Shown: positions 1-10,733 of the stretch, one piece after another
Position numbering within the stretch: the first letter of the stretch is position 1
Layout of the letters: each line of letters starts with the position of its first letter
DNA from: Bradysia coprophila
Lineage: Eukaryota; Arthropoda; Insecta; Diptera; Sciaridae
Direction: 5' to 3'
Length of the DNA stretch: 64,000 bases
NCBI RefSeq assembly: GCF_014529535.1
Contig: NW_023503584.1
Coordinates: 2,143,005 to 2,207,004, forward strand
The notes under the pieces: generated by a model
What the model was told of the DNA's origin: nothing
The model's database searches: none
The model's input: only the letters and a program-made list of their open reading frames with translations
Made by a program: the position numbers and the translations under genes

Positions 1-333
1 TAATTTTATCAAACTATTCAAACGATGTTTGCCAGACACTAAATAAACATTTAATAAACACATGTTCTAATGTTCTAATATGTTCCATTGACTTTAACAT
101 ACGGCAGGCATATCATTAACAATTCATTTGCGAGCGAGTTAGTTCTTTTGCACTTATGTCATTTCAAGTGAATTCATGCAAGATCTAGGACTTCACAAGT
201 TTTAACACAATTTTTTTACTGGAAACAACATTAGAGGAAGTTTGCCATTCACTTACTCTGCCATAGGTAACAGAGAAAAATGACCGGCCTGCGAAAGACG
301 GAAAAAAATTTGTATCAATTCCATGAACAATAG

Positions 334-434
334 GCATTGTTCAAATGTACGAATGCGTTGGTTAGAAGAGTAAAAAAGATATACACCATCATTCTCCTCT
401 CTTCTAACCAACGCTTTCGTACATTTGAGCAAAT
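334..434. repeat. Hairpin (foldback) element, about 37-bp arms
   Basis: The arm at 334-370 (caaatgtacgaatgcgttgg and flanks) returns in reverse complement at 397-434 with a few mismatches, around a short loop. Confidence 0.7.
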
Positions 435-1107
435 GCTTCGCTCCCCAGATCTAAACTATTTTTTTAAATTCTAAAAAAAATACGGGTCCAATATTTTAGC
501 CTTCCGGACCAGATAGACACCATGCCGGATGAATTTGAGACTATTTCTCTAAAATGAACAGGCCTAATGAACAAGCCATTTTCTTACAAGAAGTTATTTT
601 CCCTTGTAAGATTTTGTAGGATGACTGATTCATGGAAATCAATGTCCTTTTCTTGATAATTTTACTGTCTTTAAGTATCGGTAACATATTTCAGCAAAAT
701 TATGCTAGACAACTATGTCATCAGAGGAACGATAGTGATAAATGAAGTTCGGAGAAATAGGTGCCTAACTTTAGAAAGAAATTTGTGACCTGATCTTGAC
801 TTCAGTCGAATCTGGCAGGTCATTTTTTACGGATTAATACATTCAGGTATCCAATCAATTGAGGGCAGGTCCAAGATGATTATTATCAGGTCTACGACAA
901 ATGAGGTAGCATGTAATTTATAGTTTCAGGTAAGCCTGTCCAATAAGCGATAACTTCCGGCTAAATATTTCTCATATCGAAAAGAATACGCCAAACCGAG
1001 GGGTACTCACTTAAGTAGATCCCCAAGGAAATATGCTTAGAAATGTGACATACTGCACTGAAAATATTTTTTACTACCTACCGTGGTAGCTTGTTATGAA
1101 CAACTAT

Positions 1108-1270
1108 CACCTGTTATCGATAGCAGTAAAAAAACGGCAAGTTGTGATTAATAGCAAATGGCAATGTTCAAAAAATGAAGTAATAGATTCGAAATCAATA
1201 TCTTGAAAATACGTAGATCAAATGAAATAATAGATTGTTAAACTAATGATATGATTGCCGTCTGTGAATG
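1108..1270 (+). mobile_element. MITE, TATCGATA-core family, copy A
   Basis: Begins with cacctgttatcgatagc, contains the two internal motifs of the family (atgaagtaatagat and atgaaataatagat) and ends with gccgtctgtga, the shared terminal inverted repeat. Confidence 0.6.
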
Positions 1271-1384
1271 ATTAAAACGAATGACGTGAAAAATATTTCG
1301 TCGATAAATAAAAGTAAAACGAAAAGAAGTAATAGATTCGACAATTGTAGCTAATTTTGAAACTTTAAAGAGAAATGTTATTTA

Positions 1385-1644
1385 GAGCCAAACCACATCG
1401 AAACTTTCTGTCGTGAAGTGACAGTTTTGACATTGACATTTTTGACGTTGTCATTTTTGACATCTGAAAAATTTCGTCATAGCTTCAATTGAAAACGTGA
1501 ACTGTACGTAAAACTTGTCTTTAAACAATTAATTTTTAACAATATTACAGTGTTATAGTAGCCTTTTGTAACATTTACGTTAATACTGTAATATGTCAAT
1601 GTCAAAACTGTCACTTCACGACAGAAAGTTTCGATGTGGTTTGA
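1385..1644. mobile_element. MITE with about 51-bp terminal inverted repeats
   Basis: The left end starts caaaccacatcgaaactttc at 1389. The same 51 bp returns inverted, ending at 1643. TA dinucleotides flank at 1383-1384 and 1645-1646, compatible with a Tc1/mariner-type TA duplication. Confidence 0.7.
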
Positions 1645-1742
1645 CTATTATAGGAGAATGGTGTTTAGAAACTAAGAAGAAATGTACAAGATTTTTCCCA
1701 TATTTTAATACATTCTGTCATAAAATTACTACTGTCACTGTG

Positions 1743-1825
1743 CTTATTTTCATGTGAACCAACTTCATATGGTGACATTTTTGTTCTGTAATGACAAATG
1801 TGAAGTTGGTTCACATGAAAATAAG
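1743..1825. repeat. Short foldback, 25-bp perfect arms
   Basis: 1743-1767 (cttattttcatgtgaaccaa...) is the exact reverse complement of 1801-1825. Confidence 0.7.
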
Positions 1826-2008
1826 CCGCAGAGAATGAAGTACTATGAAAAAAAGGTGACGCCTCTACAGGCCAACCCACTTGTCCCATACTGATCGTCA
1901 AATTCGATAGAGAATTCACCATCTATTTGTAATTGCGCGAATGCTTCGAAAGTCAAGTCAAGAAAGCTTCGAAAGTATTTACTGGATTTTCTTTTTCTTC
2001 ATGAATAG

Positions 2009-2286
2009 ATGATGACTTGGTGGTTTTTGACATTTATGGCACCGGCAATTAAAGCCAAAGTTCATCAGCTTCCCGGCGTCGAGCACTTATATGCCGCAAT
2101 AACAAAAGATCAATTGGAAATTCCAGCATATATAACCGAATATGATATGGCAGTAAGTAGTATAATTAGAAAAACAGATGGAAACTCTTAAATCTGATCG
2201 TTCTTTAAAAAAATATTTTATTTTTCCAGACAAATGGTCTCCATTACTTCCAACCAATAACACAAAACTCATCAAGTGATTCTTAA
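2009..2286 (+). CDS. C-terminal exons of a CRAL-TRIO domain protein, GDAP2-like (5' part outside the window)
   Basis: Two exons are seen. Exon 2009-2152 follows a good acceptor (ttcatgaatag) and ends at a GTAAGT donor. The last exon is 2230-2286, after tttttccag, and stops with TAA. Both are phase 0 and join cleanly. The peptide reads TWWFLTFMAPAIKAKV, then a run ending ITEYDMA, then TNGLHYFQPI, and finishes with a short Ser-rich tail. From family knowledge this resembles the end of the CRAL-TRIO (SEC14-like) lipid-binding domain in GDAP2-type macro-domain/CRAL-TRIO proteins. No upstream exon was recognised in 1-2008, so the rest must lie to the left. AATAAA motifs follow near 2389. The exon pair is well supported; the GDAP2 assignment is from memory of the family and is tentative. 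Confidence 0.6.
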
Positions 2287-4631
2287 GATTTTATTATTCG
2301 TCGTTTGTTCATAGATTTTTCGATTGATCTGTTGGTCGACTTATTGATTATAATTTTAAGTAAAAAGAGATCTAGTTCTTATGAATTTAAAATAAAATAA
2401 TAAAAAAAAAATTAAAGAAAAAAATGTAACAGAAAGAACCCGTAGAAACTAAGTAATAAAAACCAATTGTTGATTATCTTACTAACCTGCTTAGTTTTGG
2501 AAAGCCAAATTATTAGGAGAAAGAACAAAATATAAATTTAAAAAAAACCCACTGACAAAAAAAGAAGAAGAAAAATTTATTGATTTTTAGAGTTTCGCTC
2601 AGGGAACACACACACACATTACCTAGTTCAAATGGATAAACAAAAATATATTTTTCTGAAAATAATTTGTAAAAAAATGAGGAAAAAAATCTACCCATAG
2701 CTAAGCCACTGAGCAACAATATGAATTAGTCATTTAGAAGAGAGAAAAACGACCTTGCTGAAAACAAATCAATCCAAATTCTCCAACCAAAAAGAAAACA
2801 TTCTAAGAACCTTTGAGAGACGGCTAATTATCTGTTATGAAGAGCATCGCTTAAAAACAGGCGATGACCTATGGTTAATGTGGTGTCGAATGAAAGTCGA
2901 AGTAAATCGACTCAGTAAGACGATACGCTTGTCGTTTCTAAAAAGTTGATAGAACGTTAGAAATTTGAACGATGATGCCCAAACGTAACAGATATGGAAA
3001 TTGTTAGCCGGAGGAAGGAAAACTTCAACATAACATGGTATAGGTATAGTCACAATGTGCAATGGGTGAGTCTCTAAAAGTTAGCCAACAAAATTTTCTT
3101 GAATAATTTGAAAAAATGGCAGCTTTTATGGGCGGAGCTTTCATCAATTTCAGTTTGGTGGAAATGCTAATCCAAGTTCTATAAATTGAGAAAATCTAAG
3201 CTTCCAGATAAGATTACGACATTCCAAAGATGAGTATCCCATTCGCGTTTACGACTTTACGATAACAGCGACTTTATAAAATCTAGCCACATTTGCTCAT
3301 AGATTTTTGAAATTCGTTTGGGGAATTCCTGACAATTTCGACGAAAACCTGCAAAGATCTCAGTCTTTGGTATACTCCTTTTTCGTATCTATTGACTCTA
3401 CTCATCTTCGTTAGAGGAGTTAGCCTGGCAATTTAAAACAAGGTAAATCGTCTGGATGTACCATTTTCGATTTGACACGATCGTTCAAATTTCTAACATT
3501 CTCCATTTTATTGAAGAATTTCATTTATGAAAATGTGTTCTTGAAATTTTTACCAAATTCAAAAGTCTACATTAATTATGAAAAACCTAAAATGAAAACA
3601 AACAAAAAGGAAAAATCTTTAGAAAACCAAGCATTATGTCCTTCTTAAAAGTCGCAAAATAATATTTAAATTTATGAAAATGATATAACTAACGTTGAAT
3701 ATAAATTAATTATCTTTACATTTATCATTTAAGTCATAACATACTACGGACTTTTTCGGATCATTTTTTTATATAAAGTCAACTCAATTGTTTTTGTTTA
3801 CGAACGTGCCAATTTGTTAGTGTTTTATGACTTTAAATCACCAAATAAAAAATTTATTAAATAAAAACAACGCGTGTCGATAATGTCTTTCTTTTCCGAA
3901 TTTAGACAACTTGTTTGTTTTTAATTGTTTATTGATCAAGCACTTCTATCGCAGTTTTTTTTCAGTTTTTTTTTCAGTTTTTTCTGGACATAATTCATCA
4001 GAAAATAGGAAAAGAAATTTATTAGCAACTCGTATCCTTATAAAAAACTTTGTTGATTTCTTGTAGTTAGAACCAATTATGTAAATAATGTCACACGCCG
4101 ATTGATTGATTGTTTTGTAAATAGTGCAAATTGCGAAATAAAATAAAAATTGTTCGATAAATTACCAAATAAAATTCGTTTCAGTCGAATGGGTCAACTT
4201 TGTCCTAGAGTACGAACCGAATCAAATCTCTAGACAACAGCAACCGTTCTACAAACATTTACTTCTCTGTTTCTTTCAAGTAAAACCTGAACGACAAATT
4301 CCGGCCCGGATTCCGGTACATTCTGTTAGGAAAATGTCGAAGTTAAACGACCTCCTAGCCCACTGTACATAATGAATGGATATAAGAATCCCCAATAATT
4401 TTGTGTTGAGTCAAATGTAACATTTCTACCTAGGATGGACTTTGATATAAGAGTGTTTAGCGTCAATACTGTTTGTGTACGTTCAGTCATCCCTCGTTGG
4501 CTGCGTCCTTACTAAACTATAGGATTGCAACCGGTACATAAAACCGATAAAATACCGACTGGATTAAGTACCATTTACCGGTTGAAGAAGAAGAAGAAGA
4601 AGCTCAACTGATTTTATCCCTTTTATCAATA

Positions 4632-4806
4632 CCCTCTCTAGCAACCAAACTACTTTTATTAAGGTGGTGAAAGAATCAAGTATCCTTTGGAATTAACATG
4701 TACATTACAGCGTAGTCAGTCCAAATGTAGAATATTGTTTGTAGAATACAAAGAAATAAGGTGTGAATTTGACACAGAGAGCTAAGAGTTTGGTTGCTAG
4801 AGAGGG
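4632..4806. mobile_element. MITE, TIR CCCTCTCTAGCAACCAAAC, TA-flanked
   Basis: The 19-bp TIRs are perfect inverted copies. TA is present directly outside both ends (4630-4631, 4807-4808), as expected for a Tc1/mariner-type insertion. Confidence 0.75.
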
Positions 4807-4823
4807 TATTGCTTTTATCAATA

Positions 4824-5194
4824 CCCTATCTAGGAACCAACCTTCGTTTTGGTGCAGTCAAAATACCACCTTATTTTGACAAATGTCACACTGACTTTTT
4901 TCATAATAGAGTTGTCATGCCGCGTTTTAGTTAAGCGAAAAAGACCAATTTTAGACTTTATTTCATTTTTGCACACCAAAATGACGGAGCACCACACAAA
5001 AGAAGACAAAACAATCACAAATTATTCATTTTCGAACACCGAAATGGTAACAGGAGATAATATTTTCAACACAAAAAAGGACATCGCTGCTCAAACTTCA
5101 TTTAATTTATTTTTAAAAGTGCAAAATTTTCTATCGCAGAATACACTGTCCAGTTCTACCACCTCGATTTTCCTAGTTTGGTTGCTAGAGATGG
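4824..5194. mobile_element. Second, longer member of the same MITE family
   Basis: The left TIR reads ccctatctaggaaccaac and the right end is gtttggttgctagagatgg. It lies 17 bp from the previous element, so two family members sit nearly in tandem. The open frame inside (4849-5277) runs past the right end and looks incidental. Confidence 0.6.
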
Positions 5195-5253
5195 CACTGC
5201 AGGAAATTGACAGATATTTAGACGTTTTCAAGTCTCAGTTTGAAATAGTTAAC

Positions 5254-5521
5254 AAGGTAAATATAGTGAGGAGGTAATTCCATTCAGACGCGCGGCCTAG
5301 CACATAAGTTCGATGCCAATGACATCTTTTTTTAAATTGATTGACTACGATTTACTTGTATTTCACAAAAATATTTTCGCTATCACACAACAGATGGCCC
5401 GACTTTCTATTCCATTTTTTGCTTTCAACGAATGGATGAGATGGCGTTTGTATCGAATTTTCGTGCCACCGCACATCTGATTCGGTTATATATGGCATTA
5501 CCTCCTCACTATATTTACCTT
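5254..5521. mobile_element. MITE with TIR AAGGTAAATATAGTGAGGAG
   Basis: The first 25 bp return inverted at 5497-5521. Similarity may extend about 12 bp further outward on each side. No clear target duplication was found. Confidence 0.65.
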
Positions 5522-5710
5522 GATAGTTTCAAGAAGAAGAATACTGCAAAAGTGACAGAGGGATTCTTTTGAAAAACAGCCGACCAAAATGAGACGCATT
5601 TTCAAAGTGGAATTTTTTATATGTGCCCAGAAAGCTATTGAACCCTAGAAGGCAAAACCAATTACAAAAAAAATTCTTCGAAGCTTGTGTGGCTAGTGTG
5701 AGGTGACCAA

Positions 5711-6006
5711 AAACCGAAAACATGTACTTTTCTTACAGAAATGTCTCCAGTTACACGAACCGTACAGGGTCGTGTGGGGTGTCATTAAAAAGGTAATTGA
5801 ATACACTTCCGGGGCAAATAGGGTCTTATTCGGTTTAAAATTCATCCACACTGAGTTATGTGCAGGTACAATTGAAGTCTTCAACCGAAAAAGACTGAAA
5901 ACTTACACTTTTCTCGAGGTACACGAGCCGTACATGATCGCGTGGGGTGTCACTAGAAAGGTAATTGAATGTACTTTCGGGGCAAATAAGGTCCTATGGA
6001 TTTGAA
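5711..6006 (+). repeat. Diverged direct tandem duplication, about 173 bp per unit
   Basis: The segment starting accgaaaaca at 5711 is repeated from 5885. Shared blocks include cacgarccgtaca, cgtggggtgtca, aaggtaattgaat and ggggcaaata. The second unit is truncated at its 3' end. Both units keep a similar open frame and a possible AAAG|GTAATT donor. Confidence 0.55.
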
Positions 6007-6707
6007 AGCATCTACGATGAAATATGAGAAGTTGAAATGTTTAGGTGCTTCACATAACGAGCTTTGACAGGGCACAGATGCAGAAGAACCAATTTTTCTA
6101 AACTTATTGTATGTTATCGTAGCCGAAACTATTGAGTTTTGATTGAGGTTCCTCAAGTTTGCAGCGAAGCTGTCAAACCTGTATTTCCGAATAGACAGTT
6201 ACAATTTTCACTAACGCCGAAACAGCGAAACCATCCGAGTATATTGTACACTATGTTATTTACTCACCTAATGACTTAATGGAGTCATTAATTCGCTAAC
6301 ACGAGCATTTGAACTAATTTCCCATAATTTTTTACAGACTTGAGGGTCGAAAATCGTTTTTTTTTCTCGAATTTCATGAACTTTCGACGGCCCTAACATG
6401 TTCCATTCAAAATTCGAGATAAAAGAGAAAATTCCTCGGATCTACGAAATTCACTTGAAACTTGGGAAAATGTTTGAAAACTTTTATTTTGCCTTGTGTG
6501 ACCAAGGACATAATCGGCAAATTACAATGCTTATTGGTCAATCCAAGACGTAATCGACGTTTATTTTCCTTTTCACGACACCGCAAAAATCTAAGAAATT
6601 GGAGTACCAATTGGAGACAACGCTACCCCATCGTATATGACACCCTTCTTCTCATTAGTATCATCTGCTACACAGAAAAACATCGTGATTAATGTTCATC
6701 GGGATCA

Positions 6708-7794
6708 TCAATTCAATTTTATTAATTTAACTTTCCGGTTTTCGTCACAATCGTCCAAGTAGTTAAACTTATAGTTACATTTTACTGTCAATACATGATC
6801 CTGCTCCCTTCGTTCAACAACCTTCACAATTTTAGAAAATTCATTTTCGCTTAAATCTCTCAAAACTAATTCCTCCAATTCCTTGCAACTGCTGCTTATA
6901 ATTTGTAGAAGCTCGCTATGGTAAGCTGGTACTCCTTCCAAATTGATAGCTTTAATATGTCTATGACGTTCAATAAAGTTTATGAAATAGAAACTTTCAT
7001 CGTTGGCACGCCTTGAATAGATGTTGGAACAATGCCAAATAAATCGTCTCAAATTGGGGAAGGTGTGCCTCAAAATTGCAGTGCAGCCACATGAATTGAA
7101 AATGTTCAATTCAATCAAGGAATCACAGTCCATATTAGACGATGCAATCACTAAGTCACAATCGTAGATCGAAAGTTTGAGCAGCTGTCTGAAGATAGAA
7201 TTCAATTGCACTCTGACACCTTGAATGCTTTTCAATTCGGAGATTTTGAGATGTTTTAACGTGACATTGTCAGCACAATATTGTGCAACCAAATTCACAA
7301 CAGCCAGATCCCGGCCTATTTTCAGTGTGGAAAGGTATGGTCCAAAATTCTTTAAAATTCGTTCAACATCCTGCAGAGTGTAGTCACGTCGGTAGTACTT
7401 TTTCGATTTGAATTCGTATCCCAATCCAACGCAGTCATCCCAATATTCGATGCCGAATTCCTTTGGAAACACTCTCTGGGTTATTTGTTTGAAACGAGTA
7501 CACGTCTCTGCCAGAGAGCACAAGTCAATCGGAGTCAATGATTTGTTTGAAAATATTTCGAGAAGACAATCCTCATTCAAATTGTTCAGACACGGCCCAG
7601 TAGCATTCGTCCGCCTTTGTTCAGTCGGTAATGTTAACGTAGTCCCATTGCCGTTCGTCTAAAATGCAAAATCAATCTGACTTTTAACACACCAGTGGAT
7701 ATGGCGTCAGACATGTATTATTGCTGACCTGATTATCGATTGCTAGAGAAGATGACAAATCGCTCGATGGAACAAATTCTTGATGCACGTCCAT
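6708..7794 (-). CDS. F-box protein, probably with degenerate leucine-rich repeats
   Basis: Two exons, read on the minus strand: exon 1 7794-7729 (22 codons, starts MDVHQEF, ends CAG|GTCAGC) and exon 2 7658-6708 after the acceptor ttgcattttag. Phase 0 at the junction; predicted length 338 aa. The F-box lies at about residues 48-88: LNEDCLLEIF then LCSLAETCTRFKQI match the F-box consensus, which binds Skp1 in SCF ubiquitin ligases. The rest (LKHLKISELKSI, LKLSIYDCDL, LIELNIF, LEELVLRDL) has the spacing of irregular LRRs that would bind substrate. The exon 2 frame is open upstream of the F-box, which is why exon 1 is needed for an ATG. Substrate and specific orthologue are unknown. Confidence 0.8.
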
Positions 7795-8159
7795 GATATT
7801 TTGGTGAAAATTAGGTGGTACAAAAACAGATAAAATCAACGAGTACAAAAGTGGTCAGATGTTTTCCTTCTAGCCGTTTACAATTGAATGGACGAATCCA
7901 AAACATGAGTTGGTCTCCGTCTCACAGAAAAGAGAAGAGCACAAAGACGGTTTTCGAAATCTATTCAGGGTCGTAGCCAGTATTCTTTTGATTAATTGTT
8001 CACCCGAATGTGAACGACTTTGATCAATTCGCTTCATTATTTCTTCTATATTTTTTGGACAAATTGCATAATATATAATTGATGGTTGGAACTATCGGGA
8101 CGTAGCGATAATCAGGATGTTAAACAGTTGCAGCACGGCATTTTCACCATTATTACTCC

Positions 8160-8390
8160 ATGGACTCGCATCGGGTACGGGTTGACCCGAGCCGGATTTC
8201 AACCCGAATCTGAACTTGACCTGAACCTGATTTTTTTTTATTTCTCGTTCAACCCATATCCCACCCAAACCCGAGTTGATTTGACCTCATTCTGAACTCG
8301 ACCCTGAACTTTTACTTTCGTGTTACCCGAACTTGACCTGATCTAACCTGAAAATATTAGGTTCAGGTCAGGTTTGGGTCAAATTTGAAA
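8160..8390. repeat. Degenerate CCTGAACC-type low-complexity repeat
   Basis: Words such as cccgaa, cctgaac and aacctga recur. The pattern inverts at about 8330-8375 (tgacctgatctaacctg then caggtcaggtttggg). Confidence 0.5.
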
Positions 8391-8659
8391 GTTGGCTGAT
8401 GGCTGCGACAACCGTTTTAAATCGGCAACAATAATAAATCGTCAAGAAAAGCTAGAGCGGCTGGATCTGCTGAATAACTGTTGTAAAACTGAAATAATGT
8501 GGTCAAACACATTTGTCTTGACTGTATCCGTAACTTTTTCGTAGCAGAAGAAATTATTCGCCGCAGCCGTTCTGTCATGATGAGTACGTAATTTGTGAAT
8601 GGCTCCTTTTGCTTTACGAAACTATTTTGCAATCTTACGGTCGTGTTATCTGACTAATC

Positions 8660-8785
8660 CGGTCATATATAGCAAAAAGCATGGAAAATGAAGTTGAAAT
8701 CAGTCTTTTGAAAATATTTAAATCAAATGAAGTAATAGATCCGATGGTAAAGATGCTGATACGCTTGCTGGTGTGCCGTGACCTA
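8660..8785 (+). mobile_element. TATCGATA-family MITE, degraded copy B
   Basis: Contains aaatgaagttgaaatcag and then aaatgaagtaatagatccg in the family order; the ends are decayed. Confidence 0.4.
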
Positions 8786-9384
8786 CTGATTGCGGACTTT
8801 ACTGTTGAAATGAGCCACACTAAAAAAAATCATCGAATTCAACAATTATGTGAGCAATAACAATAACGATTCTGAGACGAGCCATCCATACTCATCGAAT
8901 TTTTTTTAAATCTACCAAAAACATCCCACACATTGTAAATACACGAATTTATTGTAAAACTCGAAATAAAAGCAAAAACCCAATGAAACGTTTAGGCGAC
9001 CTATTTTTTTCAATAATCTAATAATTTCCCGAGAATTTTGAATTCAGTTTAAAAATACCAGCGCGATTCTTCCAAAACAATGAAATAACACTTAAGATAG
9101 AGATAACATTAGCCAACCTGTAATTCAACATATTGCCCATACACAAGTCATAATCACGTAATTTTCCGAAATCAGGAACAAAAACTTTCAATCGATCAAT
9201 ATCGAGTTGTTATTCCTGTTTTCTTGTCGTGGTCGTTGACTGTCGTTTCGGACATAATGTCAATCTGTCTCGCTCTGTGTGTTCTATTATTTATAGACCG
9301 ACCGTGGTAATTCAGCCACGTTCATTTGTTATATTATAAAGAAACGGCAGAAATAAACAGATATTCAAACTAGTTGGGTGTTGC

Positions 9385-9475
9385 ATAGTAAAATGCATGT
9401 TGAAACAAATGAAGTATTAGATTCTAGATGAGTATGCTAAAAAATACTTCGATCAAAAGAAGTAAGCGATTTGGT
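9385..9475 (+). mobile_element. TATCGATA-family MITE, fragment C
   Basis: Contains tagtaaaatgcatgtt and aaatgaagtattagatt in the family order. Confidence 0.4.
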
Positions 9476-10733
9476 AATTATATGCGGTATTGCAGGATAC
9501 ACTAATCTACTAAAGATGTAAATGATTTGATAACTACTGAGTCATAAGGAAAAGATATGTGTTGATAGCGGTCTCTAACAATTTGAAAGAAATCTTCTAT
9601 GAAGCACTTGACTAGCATGTTTAAAAAAATGTAAGGTCGACGTCCGTCTCATGAAAAAGTGATATTTTAGAAAGAAAAAAACACTTTTTTTTGCCTAGTA
9701 TTATTGCTTTCCATCTCAAAAGAAAATTTTATAGAAATTATGCAGGTCCATAGCACTATTTCTAGCATTGTCAGAAAAAATACTTGGAGACTGATGGTAT
9801 CAGAATCTTCCGTACAGACAGGATACTTTCTTGGGTGAGTTAAAACACAATAGATCTAAATGTACACGCTCACATGTACGAAAATTTTAGGGCTCTTTGA
9901 CGTCACATATACGAGTGTTAATACTAGAAACGGTGCTATGGTAGGTTAAACATAATTTCATCGTAAAATGGCCAGTTTTTATAGCGTGACGTCATTCAAT
10001 TCATAAAAAGTTTAGCTGCGATAAGATACACATAATGCCCGGTTGTTCGTTTCGGTATCAGCAGACTTCCCACTCGTTTCTTATCGAGGTATATTTGTCT
10101 CTATAATTGTGGAATTCCACTTGGCGTTCACCATTTCGTACAATGATGCAATTGAAATGTGAAAAATAAGAAATTAATGAAATGACGACATGATTATCAT
10201 CGTTCTACAATTAAACGTATACGATCACTGATCCACATTTACAATTTGATTAAATGTTTATAAACTTTTGTAGTACATAAACCGAAGACTTCATTACTAT
10301 TCCGACATTGTCGCATGTTGAATGGCAAAGTACAACAAATTTCGAAAAATCGAAGGTAAATCACATAAAACACAAATTACTTTGTAATCTTCAGTATTAC
10401 GCATTGAATGTGTGTTCGTGATCGATAAGTGTGAATGGTTTTATTTCTTCTTTGAATGCGACCGAATCGGAACAGCCGTGTCGTTTGCTGCTAAACAAAT
10501 TCAGTCATTATCAGGAGTGCTGGTTAACCGATTTAAATCTGGCGCACAAATAAACGAAGGAAAGAAAGAAAAATATTTCGTTTTGCAAAAGAATCAACAA
10601 AACAAATTTGTTCGAATAAATTTTAAGTTACTCTTTCTCTCGTGAGTGTGTGAAAATATTTCGTTTATTTGCCGTGCGCAGTGTGACATTTTTTACAATA
10701 ATAAAAAGTCGCAGAAGAAAACAACAAAAAAAA

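Larger units (their letters stand above)
1..2008. other. Non-coding stretch, probably intron of the CRAL-TRIO gene
   Basis: No coding exon was recognised. The stretch holds three inverted-repeat units (334-434, 1385-1644, 1743-1825) and one copy of the TATCGATA-core MITE (1108-1270). Confidence 0.5.
2287..6707. other. Intergenic region with TIR elements, no gene recognised
   Basis: AT-rich. It holds two related TA-flanked elements (4632-4806, 4824-5194), a 268-bp inverted-repeat element (5254-5521), a degenerate direct duplication (5711-6006) and a trace of an RTE-type 3' end (gaagaag run near 4585-4601). An 18-bp inverted pair (about 2954-2972 and 3479-3496) may bound another element. Open frames here show no recognisable protein. 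Confidence 0.5.
7795..10733. other. Intergenic region, no gene recognised
   Basis: It holds a low-complexity stretch of ACCCGAACCTGA-type words (about 8160-8390), two partial TATCGATA-family MITEs (about 8660-8785, 9385-9475) and, nearest the acyltransferase, its probable promoter and 5' UTR. Confidence 0.45.

Noticed and set aside
4849..5277. 142-codon open frame
   Set aside because: Lies across the end of a MITE and into the next element; no domain and no exon signals.
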